Below, piece by piece: positions 11,334-18,805 of a stretch of DNA of 64,000 bases. The notes beneath the pieces are model-generated. The model saw only the letters and a program-made list of their open reading frames with translations, ran no database searches and was not told the DNA's origin. Every line of letters starts with the position of its first letter. Positions within the stretch are counted from its first letter, which is position 1. The translations under genes were made by a program, and so were the position numbers. The stretch is from Mycobacterium sp. E1214 (lineage in GTDB: Bacteria > Actinomycetota > Actinomycetes > Mycobacteriales > Mycobacteriaceae), in contig NZ_LZJC01000123.1 in assembly GCF_001666755.1 (NCBI RefSeq), forward strand, positions 111,453 through 175,452, in the 5' to 3' direction.

Positions 11334-11683
11334 GCCGGTCGGGGGATGCGCGATGAGGCGACGCGGCGTGGTCACAAGGCCCGCTGCACCGCCGTCCATG
11401 CCCGGCACCCGCGGGGTCCTATGCGTGGCAAACCTCTCGCGGTGAAATTTATGGACCGCATATGTGTTCATGCAAGAGCTAAACATATTGGACTGCAACA
11501 TCTTTCATAGTGCTCTCATATCTGGCGACATCAGCGTCCAGCTAAGTGAACAGTCGGTGACCCGGCCATGAATTGGCGTCGCCCGTCCTGTCATTTGAGG
11601 ATCCGGCTCCCTAACGTGGCCAGTCGTCCGGGTCACCGGTCGATGCTGGAATGGTTTGCTTGCAGGGAATTTGGGGAGGGTGA
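11334..11683. other. AT-rich spacer before the PE/PPE pair
   Basis: About 350 bases between lpqG and the PE gene with no convincing coding frame. By direct count 11461-11520 has 22 G/C of 60 (37 percent), far below its surroundings. The 3' end holds a strong ribosome site (GGGGAGGG at 11673-11680) for the PE gene. A promoter probably lies in the AT-rich part, but no hexamer pair is clear. AT-rich segments like this are typical Lsr2 targets. Confidence 0.6.
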
Positions 11684-11983
11684 ATGTCTATTCTGTCGAC
11701 TCAGCCGGTGGTGCTCGACGCGGTCGCCGATCAGCTGCTCGGCATCAATGCCGTTCTGCGGGAAGCGTCTTGCACGCTTTCGGTGCCAACGACCGGCGTG
11801 GTTCCCGCCGCCGCCGACGTGGTGTCGATACTGACCGCTGCGCAATTCTCTTGGCATGCACGGTTGTTTCACGAGGTGAGCGCTGAGGCGGCGACGGTGC
11901 GAGACCAGCTGGCGACGACATTGGGCGTAAGCGCCGGCTCGTACGCCGCCACAGAGCTCGCCAACGCCGCCGCGCTCGGTTGA
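11684..11983 (+). CDS. PE family protein (PE32-like)
   Basis: A 99-residue PE protein: the helical hairpin PE domain with conserved TTGVVPAAADVVSILTAAQF and the C-terminal YxxxD/E-region LGVSAGSYAATELANAAA. It is the same length as M. tuberculosis PE32 (Rv3622c). The N-terminus is MSILSTQP, and Pro-Glu itself is not retained, which is common in this subgroup. It pairs with the PPE gene 10 bases downstream, and PE/PPE dimers of this kind are exported by ESX type VII systems. No esx genes accompany it here. Confidence 0.88.
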   Translation: MSILSTQPVVLDAVADQLLGINAVLREASCTLSVPTTGVVPAAADVVSILTAAQFSWHARLFHEVSAEAATVRDQLATTLGVSAGSYAATELANAAALG

Positions 11984-11993
11984 GTCAAGAACG

Positions 11994-13232
11994 ATGCTCG
12001 ATTTCGCTCAGTTACCGCCGGAGATCAACTCCGCGCTGATGTACGCCGGACCCGGCTCGGGGCCGTTGTTGAGCGCCGCGGCGGCCTGGAATGAGCTGTC
12101 CGCGGAGTTGCAGTCCGCGGCATCCGCCTTCGCGTCGGCGATCGCCTCCCTGGGGGCCGGTCCGTGGCGGGGACCGGCCGCAGCGGCCATGGTGGCGGCA
12201 GCCACGCCGCAGGCGGTCTGGCTTCGTGACACCGCCGGGCAGGCGGAACAGTGTGCCGCCGCGGCGATGACCGCGGTCAGAGCCTACGAGGACGCGTTCG
12301 CCGAGACGGTGCCGCCGCCGGTGATCGCGGCGAACCGGGCACTGCTCGCCGAGCTGCTGGCGACGAATGTCCTCGGCCAGAACACGGCCGCGATAGCGGC
12401 CACCGAGGCGCAATACGGCGACATGTGGGCGCAGGACGCGGCGGCGATGTACGGATATGCGGCCACATCCGCGGTGGCGGCACGGCTGCCACCGCTCGCG
12501 CCGGCGGTGCCAGCGACGAATCCGGGTGGGGTTGCGAGTCAGGCGGCGGCGGTGGCGAAGGCGGCCGGTGCCGGTGAAAGTGGCGGCGCGCAGGCGCTCG
12601 ATGCCGTGCCGCAGACGTTGGCTTCGCTGGTCGGGCCGACGACCACTCGCGCGTCCGCCAATCCAACCCTGTCCTTCGGTGGGATCAGCCTGAATCCCGA
12701 GGGCGACGGCATCGTCGTCGGCGGCCCGCTGGGTGACCTGTTGGAGGGTTTGACCGGGTCCCAAACCTTGGACGCCAGCACGCCCTTCGACGCGTTCATC
12801 CGGTTGATCTCCCCGACAAGGCTTTTCACGACGGCATTCAAAGACATCCAAGGAATCGCCCAGGGCGCAATGCCTGCCGCGAAGTCCGCATCAGAAACCG
12901 CCGCCAAGGCCGCTGACGCGGCGTTACCCATAGTCTCGGGCGCCGGACTGGGGCCAGTCGGCTCGATCGGCGGAGCCGTCGGTAAGGCGGCGTCGATCGG
13001 TGGGCTGTCAGTACCGGCGGGATGGGCGGGCGCGGCCCCCACGGCACCTCCGGTCACCTTGGCGCTGAACGGGATCGACACGCCGGGAGCGGCCGAGCCC
13101 GTCACTAATGCGGTGGGCGGGGTGCCGATGACACCGGTCGGCGGGGCGGGCCGCAGCGCGGCGGCCCACCTGGTCGCGCCACGGTACGGCTTCAAGCCGA
13201 CCGTCATCGCTCAACCACCCGCGGGCGGTTGA
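11994..13232 (+). CDS. PPE family protein, PPE-SVP subfamily (PPE65-like)
   Basis: A 412-residue PPE protein. The N-terminal PPE domain (about 1-175) starts MLDFAQLPPEINSALMYAGPG and includes the WxG-type turn in GAGPWRGPAA. An Ala/Gly-rich C-terminal part follows, containing GGLSVPAGW, the SVP-subfamily signature, near residue 340. It would form a helical bundle with the preceding PE protein and be secreted through an ESX system. It corresponds to PPE65 (Rv3621c). No strong ribosome site precedes it, so translation is likely coupled to the PE gene. Confidence 0.9.
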   Translation: MLDFAQLPPEINSALMYAGPGSGPLLSAAAAWNELSAELQSAASAFASAIASLGAGPWRGPAAAAMVAAATPQAVWLRDTAGQAEQCAAAAMTAVRAYEDAFAETVPPPVIAANRALLAELLATNVLGQNTAAIAATEAQYGDMWAQDAAAMYGYAATSAVAARLPPLAPAVPATNPGGVASQAAAVAKAAGAGESGGAQALDAVPQTLASLVGPTTTRASANPTLSFGGISLNPEGDGIVVGGPLGDLLEGLTGSQTLDASTPFDAFIRLISPTRLFTTAFKDIQGIAQGAMPAAKSASETAAKAADAALPIVSGAGLGPVGSIGGAVGKAASIGGLSVPAGWAGAAPTAPPVTLALNGIDTPGAAEPVTNAVGGVPMTPVGGAGRSAAAHLVAPRYGFKPTVIAQPPAGG

Positions 13233-13248
13233 ACTGGAGTCGAACGAA

Positions 13249-14853
13249 TCAAAAGGGCGGGTCGTCGGGCAAGGGCACAAGGTCGGGTTCGTCGGGCGAC
13301 GCCCAGTCCGGCGGCAACTCCTCGGGCTCCTTGGGGTCGTTCACCCAGGTGCAGAACGGGCTGGTGCTGGGTCCGCCTTTGAAGAGAAAAAGCATGTCGC
13401 GCATGTGGTTTCGATGCTTGCGGGCCGAAATCTCGTCGGCGCGGGCCTGTTCCAACCGGCGCCGTGCCTCGTTGAGGGGGCGCTGGGTACGGTTGTGCCG
13501 GCGTTCCTGCGCGATGCGCGCGCTGCGCTGCCGCGCCCTGCTCTTCCTCACGGGCGTCGGCGCGGCGCAGGGCGCAACCTGCGGGAACAGGTCCGCGCCG
13601 GCGGGCGCCGTCCGATAGGTCCTGCCGGTCGGTGACGTCCAGACGACGGTGCCGTCGGCGAGTTGTGCATCGCGCCAACCGCCGAAGGTCTTGAGCCGAT
13701 GATGTTGACGGCACAGGCATTTGAGGTTGCCGGCGACGGTCAAGCCGCCGTCCGCCGGACTCCGGTGGTTGAACGGGATGGTGTGGTCGATGTCGCACAC
13801 CGTGGCCGACCGGCCGCAGCCGGGGAAGCGGCAGGTCAGATCGCGGCTGCGGACGGCGCGCTCCAGCGCGGCGGACGGCTGATAGCGCAGCGCCTCGGCC
13901 GGGCTCGTCGTCGGGTCGGCGATGAGCACCGACGCGGCGGCGGCCAGTTGCCGCACCTGCTCGGCGTCGATCACGCCGTGGCCGTGCAGATAGCCCGGCG
14001 CCGCGCCACCGCCGTACACCGTCTGGTCGGTGGCAACCACGTTGACCACCACGTGGGCCGCCGCTGCCGTGGGAGCGCGATCGACGGGGGAAGCCGCGCA
14101 ACCGGTTTGGCCGCAGGTGCACACGAGCGTGCGGCCCTCGGTCAGCGCGGACAGCGCGTCGGCCCGGCGTTGATCGAAGGTCCGGGGGTCCGCCGAGCAC
14201 ACCTGCGTGGCGAGTTGGGAGAGCCGCCGATCGAATGCCGCCGCGGCTGCCGCGGCGACCGATCCGTGAATCTCGGCCATGCCATTGTCGGCTGCCGTGA
14301 TCGCGATGTGGCGTCCCTCGTCGGCGGCCGCCCGGCGTTCGCGTGCGCCGTCGGGATCGACCACCCGGACCGCCGCGTCGACCGCGTTGACGATCCGCTG
14401 CCGCGACCAGCCGTGCCAGCTGCCGATGCGCGCGGCCAACGACCGGTCCAGCTTGGCGACCAGTTCGGCGTCGGTGACCAGGTCCGTGCGGGTGATCACC
14501 AATCGCACCGTGCGCCAATCGGTCTTGCCCTCGGCAAGGAGCGCTGCCACCTCGGGCAGCCGCGTATCCAGCGCCTCGGCGTGCGACACCAGGTAGCCGG
14601 CCCCCGCGGGGGAGAGGTTCATGGCGGCGGCCACCTCGGCGGCCGTCTGGTCGAACGCATCGATCTGCGCGTGGGCGAGCCGTTCCTCGCGCAGCTCGGC
14701 AGCGGCCGTCCGGCGGCGCAGCAGCGCCGCCACCGCGCCCAGGCGCCGCGCCACCAGGACCGATTCCTGCCGGTGCGACGATTCGATGACCGCGACCAAG
14801 GCCGCGGGCGACAGCTCACGGACCGCCACCTGGTCCGGCACCCATTCGAACAT
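13249..14853 (-). CDS. 13E12-repeat family protein: DUF222 plus HNH endonuclease domain
   Basis: A 534-residue protein of the mycobacterial REP13E12 type. An N-terminal DUF222 helical region is followed by a C-terminal HNH nuclease fold: CRFPGC, the central CDIDHTIPF, and NLKCLCRQHHRLKTFGGW. The zinc/metal residues are all present, so it looks intact. ATG 14853 is preferred to a TTG at 14883 because TATTCT lies seven bases upstream. It sits where M. tuberculosis has esxW and esxV. REP13E12 copies are known integration targets for prophage phiRv1; no phage genes are seen here. Confidence 0.87.
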   Translation of the reverse strand: MFEWVPDQVAVRELSPAALVAVIESSHRQESVLVARRLGAVAALLRRRTAAAELREERLAHAQIDAFDQTAAEVAAAMNLSPAGAGYLVSHAEALDTRLPEVAALLAEGKTDWRTVRLVITRTDLVTDAELVAKLDRSLAARIGSWHGWSRQRIVNAVDAAVRVVDPDGARERRAAADEGRHIAITAADNGMAEIHGSVAAAAAAAFDRRLSQLATQVCSADPRTFDQRRADALSALTEGRTLVCTCGQTGCAASPVDRAPTAAAAHVVVNVVATDQTVYGGGAAPGYLHGHGVIDAEQVRQLAAAASVLIADPTTSPAEALRYQPSAALERAVRSRDLTCRFPGCGRSATVCDIDHTIPFNHRSPADGGLTVAGNLKCLCRQHHRLKTFGGWRDAQLADGTVVWTSPTGRTYRTAPAGADLFPQVAPCAAPTPVRKSRARQRSARIAQERRHNRTQRPLNEARRRLEQARADEISARKHRNHMRDMLFLFKGGPSTSPFCTWVNDPKEPEELPPDWASPDEPDLVPLPDDPPF

Positions 14854-14860
14854 AGGTTCG

Positions 14861-14866
14861 AGAATA
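14861..14866 (-). promoter_or_regulatory. -10 hexamer of the 13E12 gene, leaderless arrangement
   Basis: The minus strand reads TATTCT, seven bases, then ATG 14853. It fits the TANNNT pattern and supports the chosen start. Confidence 0.45.
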
Positions 14867-14896
14867 GCGAGGGTGTCCGACAACCTCGCGAGAAGA

Positions 14897-15907
14897 TCAG
14901 GGCGTCACGAGGATCTTGCAGTGCCGCTCGGGATCGGCGAGGTCGTCGAAGGCCGCACCGACGCCGTCGAGCCCGACCTCGCCGGTGATCAGCGGCGCGA
15001 CGTCGATGTCACCCTCGGCGAGGGCGCGCAGGGAGTCGGCGAACTCCTCGGGTGAGTAGGCGAGCACGAACTGCACGCTGATCTCCTTGGCGATCGCGAA
15101 GAAGGGGTGCACGGTGTCGGGCTCCATGCACACGCCCGCGACGACCAGTCGGGTGCCCGGCCGGGCCCGCAGCAGCACGTCGTCGATGACCCCCGGGACA
15201 CCGACGGCCTCGAACACCACGGCGGGCTTCACCGAATCGAAGGGGGAGCCCTGTGCCGCGTCCAAGGTCTGGTGGGCTCCCATGGCGGACGCCAGCTCGC
15301 GTCGTCTCGGCGAGAAGTCAGCCGCCACAATGGTTTGCACGCCCCGCGCGCGCAGCGCCGCCACGATGGCGATGCCGATCGGTCCGCAGCCCAGCACCAG
15401 CGCCATCTCGCCAGGTGTGATGTTCGACTTGTTCACGGCGTGCAGTCCGACGGCCATCGGCTCGGTCAACGCCGCGTGCTTGAGGTCCAGGCCGTTGGGG
15501 ATCGGCAACAACAGCGGCGCCGACAGCAGCATCCGCTCGGCGTAGCCGCCGATGGTGCTGTTGCTGTAGACGATAGGTTCGAATCTGTTGCCGGACAACA
15601 GGATCGGCAACGAGGTGACGAGCGTGCCGGGGGAGGGTGCTTCGGTGTCGGGCCCCGCCTCGAGCACCTCGGCGCTGAATTCGTGGCCCATGAAGACGTC
15701 GCGGCGCAGATCGACGTCCATCCCGCCGGCGCCGCCCACCTTGTCGCTCATGGCCAGCACCTGCGCGCCGTGGGCCGCGAAGTGCAGATCCGAGCCGCAG
15801 ATCCCACACGCACGCACCGCGACCAACACCTGACCGGCCTGGGGGATGGGGTCGGGGACGTCGTTGCGGTGCACCATCCGGCCGTCACGCAACACCGCGG
15901 CGCGCAT
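14897..15907 (-). CDS. Zinc-dependent medium-chain alcohol dehydrogenase
   Basis: An MDR-superfamily oxidoreductase of 336 residues. The catalytic-zinc motif ACGICGSDLHF and GHEF are present, followed by a Rossmann fold with LVLGCGPIGIAIVAA. The usual four-cysteine structural-zinc lobe is not seen: the region after GHEF instead runs through VTSLPILLSGNRFEP. The ATG shares one base with the stop of the LLM gene (TGATG), so it is the third cistron of an ephA-LLM-ADH operon. M. tuberculosis lacks it at this locus. The alcohol substrate is unknown. Confidence 0.85.
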   Translation of the reverse strand: MRAAVLRDGRMVHRNDVPDPIPQAGQVLVAVRACGICGSDLHFAAHGAQVLAMSDKVGGAGGMDVDLRRDVFMGHEFSAEVLEAGPDTEAPSPGTLVTSLPILLSGNRFEPIVYSNSTIGGYAERMLLSAPLLLPIPNGLDLKHAALTEPMAVGLHAVNKSNITPGEMALVLGCGPIGIAIVAALRARGVQTIVAADFSPRRRELASAMGAHQTLDAAQGSPFDSVKPAVVFEAVGVPGVIDDVLLRARPGTRLVVAGVCMEPDTVHPFFAIAKEISVQFVLAYSPEEFADSLRALAEGDIDVAPLITGEVGLDGVGAAFDDLADPERHCKILVTP

Positions 15908-17088
15908 CAGCGGGCCTGCTGTTCGCCGACGTGCTCGGTGATGGCCTTGACCACGGCCTCGCCGGCGCGGCCCAACAGTTGGTCGCGCTTGGCCTTGGCC
16001 CACTCGTGAGAGGAACGGGCCGCCGCAAGCTGGCCCTTGAAGTGCGGAATCACCCTGCGCGCCAACAAGTCATAGCAGTGGTAGGTGGCTTCGGGAGACG
16101 CCCAGTCGTGTCCGAGCAGGAGCAGCGTTCCGAAACCGCCCGAGCGCCGCTGCAGGTCTTCGATGTGCGCGATGGCGTCCTCAGGCGTCCCAATGCAGCA
16201 ATTGCCTTTGGCCGCATAGTCTTCGACGAACTCCTCGGGAGTTTGGCTGCCCTCCACCGTGTTCGACAGCGGAACGAAGCCGGCGGCGCCGAAGTAGTTG
16301 GCGAAGTCCTGCAGCCCGTAGGTGCAATCGCGGATGGCCTGCTCGCGGCTGTCGGCGATGTGCATGATGGACAGCACGCGCCAGTCGGAGCGGTCCGGTT
16401 CGGCGCGGCCGACTTTGGCGGCCTGCTCCCGCACCACTTCCCAGGTGGTCTCCAGCGCCGCGTAACCGCCGGGCACCGACATCGACAGCGACAGCAACGA
16501 CGTGCCGAGCGCGCCGGCCAGCCGCGGTCCCGACGGCGAAATCATTGCGGCCGTGGAAATCTCGGGATACGGCCAGGTGTAGGGCCGGATATGCAGCTGC
16601 GCGTCGCGCAACGTGAACCAGTCCGAGTGGCGGTCGATCCGCTCGGTGGGCCCCGCGCGGAACAACGCCAGAATGGCCTCCAGGGATTCGTGCATCATCC
16701 GCCGCTGTTCGACGGGGTCGATGCCCATCATGTACGCGTCCGAGGGCAGCGCGCCGGGGCCGGCGCCGAACATCACCCGTCCCCGCGTGAGGTGGTCCAG
16801 CAGGACCCAGCGGTCGGCCACCATCAACGGGTGGTGGTAGGGCAGCGACACCACCCCGGTGCCAAGCCGGATGTGCCTGGTTCGTTCCGCCGCGGCCGCG
16901 ATGAACACCTCCGGGCAGGCGATCAGCTCGTAGCCGCCCGAGTGGTGTTCGCCGAACCACGCCTCGTCGAAGCCCAGACGGTCCAGCGCGACCACGCGGT
17001 CCATGTCGTATTCCAGTGCGACGGTGGGGGATTGGCCGATCGGGTGGAACGGGGTGATGAAGACGCCGAAGTTCAGGGGGGCGCTCAT
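15907..17088 (-). CDS. Luciferase-like flavin-dependent monooxygenase (Rv3618-like)
   Basis: A 393-residue LLM-family protein with a TIM-barrel flavin fold: NFGVFITPFHPIG at the start, FDEAWFGEHHSGGYELIACPEVF (the conserved EHH), and RIRLGTGV-type IRLGTGVVSLPYHHP. It would use reduced FMN or F420 to oxidise an unknown substrate. The start overlaps the ephA stop (ATGA). It corresponds to Rv3618, which also neighbours ephA in M. tuberculosis. The setting with an epoxide hydrolase and an ADH suggests a short oxidative route, possibly for lipids. Confidence 0.87.
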   Translation of the reverse strand: MSAPLNFGVFITPFHPIGQSPTVALEYDMDRVVALDRLGFDEAWFGEHHSGGYELIACPEVFIAAAAERTRHIRLGTGVVSLPYHHPLMVADRWVLLDHLTRGRVMFGAGPGALPSDAYMMGIDPVEQRRMMHESLEAILALFRAGPTERIDRHSDWFTLRDAQLHIRPYTWPYPEISTAAMISPSGPRLAGALGTSLLSLSMSVPGGYAALETTWEVVREQAAKVGRAEPDRSDWRVLSIMHIADSREQAIRDCTYGLQDFANYFGAAGFVPLSNTVEGSQTPEEFVEDYAAKGNCCIGTPEDAIAHIEDLQRRSGGFGTLLLLGHDWASPEATYHCYDLLARRVIPHFKGQLAAARSSHEWAKAKRDQLLGRAGEAVVKAITEHVGEQQAR

Positions 17089-18053
17089 CGCAGATCCAGT
17101 CCGTCGAGGAACTCCAACAGGGTCGCATTCACCTCGTCGGGGCGTTCTTGCTGCAGCCAGTGTCCCGCGCCGTCCACCAGCACCTGGCGATACGGGCCGG
17201 AGATCACCTCCGCGGCGCGATCGGGCCGGGTGAAGGACAGCACCGGGTCCGCCGTCCCGCCCATGAACAGGCACGGCACCGAAATCTTCGCGCCGTCGAG
17301 TTCCGGCGTGGTCTCCCAGTTGCGGTCGAAATTGCGATACCAGTTCAATCCGCCGGTGAAACCCGTCCGGGAGAACTCGGCGACGTAGTGGTCGAGTTCG
17401 GCTTGGCTGATCCAGTCGGGCAGCCCGTCGGGTTCGGGCAGGCGCTCGATGAACCCCTCGGGGCCGGGCGCCACCATCCGCAGCGCCGCCCTCTTGTCCC
17501 CGGAGGTCTGCAACCCGCCCATCATGCGACGCAGCACGCGCGCCGGATCGGCGTTCAGCTCGGCGTCGGCGACGCCGGGCTCCTGGAAGTACAGGATGTA
17601 GAAGAAGTGCTCGCCGAACGTCTTGCGCCACGCCGCGGTAGGCGCGCTGCGGGGCCGGGGCACCGCGGGCACGCTCATCGCGGCGACCGCCGCGACGCGG
17701 TCGGGGTGCAGCAGCGGGGCGTTCCACACCACGGCCGCGCCCCAGTCGTGGCCCACCCACACGGCCCGCTGCGCGCCGACGTCGTCGAGCAACCCGACCA
17801 AGTCGGCGGTCAGCTCGTGGATGTCGTAGGCCGCCACGGCCTCCGGGCGCGAGGAGCCGCCGTAGCCGCGTTGGTCGGGCGCCAGCACGTGGTAGCCGGC
17901 GTCGGCGAGGACCGGGATCTGGTGCCGCCAGGAGTACGCCAGCTCGGGAAAGCCGTGGGCCAGGATGACGACGGGTGCGCCGCGGTCCCCCGCTTCGATC
18001 ACGCGCAGCCGTACGCCGTTGGTGTCTACTAACCGTTCGGTCGACGTGGGCAC
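17085..18053 (-). CDS. ephA: Epoxide hydrolase EphA
   Basis: Alpha/beta hydrolase of 322 residues. HGFPELAYSWRHQ carries the oxyanion HGFP motif, GHDWGAAVVW contains the nucleophile aspartate, two tyrosines lie in the cap domain, and GAGHWLQQERP carries the catalytic histidine. This is the complete epoxide-hydrolase set. GTG 18053 (MPTSTERLVDTNGVRL) matches the M. tuberculosis EphA start and length; the upstream extension to 18206 is not conserved. First gene of the three-gene minus-strand operon. In M. tuberculosis the espACD genes lie on the far side; here a VOC gene does. Confidence 0.93.
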   Translation of the reverse strand: MPTSTERLVDTNGVRLRVIEAGDRGAPVVILAHGFPELAYSWRHQIPVLADAGYHVLAPDQRGYGGSSRPEAVAAYDIHELTADLVGLLDDVGAQRAVWVGHDWGAAVVWNAPLLHPDRVAAVAAMSVPAVPRPRSAPTAAWRKTFGEHFFYILYFQEPGVADAELNADPARVLRRMMGGLQTSGDKRAALRMVAPGPEGFIERLPEPDGLPDWISQAELDHYVAEFSRTGFTGGLNWYRNFDRNWETTPELDGAKISVPCLFMGGTADPVLSFTRPDRAAEVISGPYRQVLVDGAGHWLQQERPDEVNATLLEFLDGLDLR

Positions 18054-18153
18054 CCTGTCACCAAAGCACAACGGGTGCCCACAGAGAAGGGCCCGACGCC
18101 GCCGCCGGGCATAGCGTGGGATGCGGTGCTGGAGCGACAGGCGGGAGCGAGCG

Positions 18154-18570
18154 GTGAGGCGGCTGGACCACGTCGTGCTGTGGACGAGGGATCCGCGGGC
18201 GGCCATGGACTTCTACACGCGGGTGGTCGGGTTGGAGCCAGTCCGGTTCGCCGAATTCGAGGCCGGGCAGGCGCCCTTCCCCAGTGTGCGGGTGTCCGCC
18301 GACTCCGTCATCGATCTGTCGCCGGTGCACAGCGCCGCCGCTACGGACGCCTTGACCCACACCACGGGCAGCGCCGGTCATCCGGTCAACCACCTGTGCC
18401 TGGCGATGTCGAAGGCCGAGTACGAGGACCTGGACCGGCGCCTGCGGGCCGAGGGCGTGGACACCAGCGCCCGCCTGAGCCCGACCTTCGGGGCCCGCGG
18501 GTGGGCGCCGCACGGCTTCTACTTCACCGATCCGGACGGCAACGTCGTCGAGGCGCGCTACTACGAGTGA
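18154..18570 (+). CDS. VOC (glyoxalase/dioxygenase fold) protein
   Basis: A 138-residue vicinal-oxygen-chelate protein with paired beta-alpha-beta-beta modules. Likely metal ligands are the histidine in RRLDHVVLWTRD, the histidine in PVNHLCLAM and the glutamate in GNVVEARYYE. The start at GTG 18154 has GGGAG upstream; an ATG at 18121 would add 11 residues. It is divergent from ephA, about 100 bases away. Substrate unknown, and it could be a glyoxalase, ring-cleavage enzyme or resistance protein relative. Confidence 0.8.
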   Translation: MRRLDHVVLWTRDPRAAMDFYTRVVGLEPVRFAEFEAGQAPFPSVRVSADSVIDLSPVHSAAATDALTHTTGSAGHPVNHLCLAMSKAEYEDLDRRLRAEGVDTSARLSPTFGARGWAPHGFYFTDPDGNVVEARYYE

Positions 18571-18628
18571 GGCCGGTGAGGCCGGGCGTCGCGCCGGCGC
18601 CCGACGGGAACCACCGCTCGTTGTCTAT

Positions 18629-18732
18629 TGCGGACGGTGGCGAGCCGCTTCGCCCGGCGCGGCCGAGCTCGCACTCGGCCCCGTGCGGACGGTGGCGAGC
18701 CGCTTCGCCCGGCGCGGCCGAGCTCGCACTCG
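18629..18732. repeat. 49-bp direct repeat, two copies 55 bp apart
   Basis: Bases 18629-18677 and 18684-18732 are identical (starting tgcggacggtggcgag). The second copy also forms an inverted repeat, GTGGCGAG with CTCGCCAC, around a GC-rich centre. The array lies in the ftsH upstream region. No coding frame is evident. Confidence 0.85.
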
Positions 18733-18805
18733 CCACGGGCGGTAAATTGGACTATCCAGCGGCGTGTATATCGGGGAAGGACCTGGCCACAAAGGCCGAT
18801 GATTG

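Noticed and set aside
13249..14853. Transposase or insertion sequence
   Set aside because: The protein is DUF222/HNH 13E12-type; no terminal inverted repeats or target duplications were found around it.
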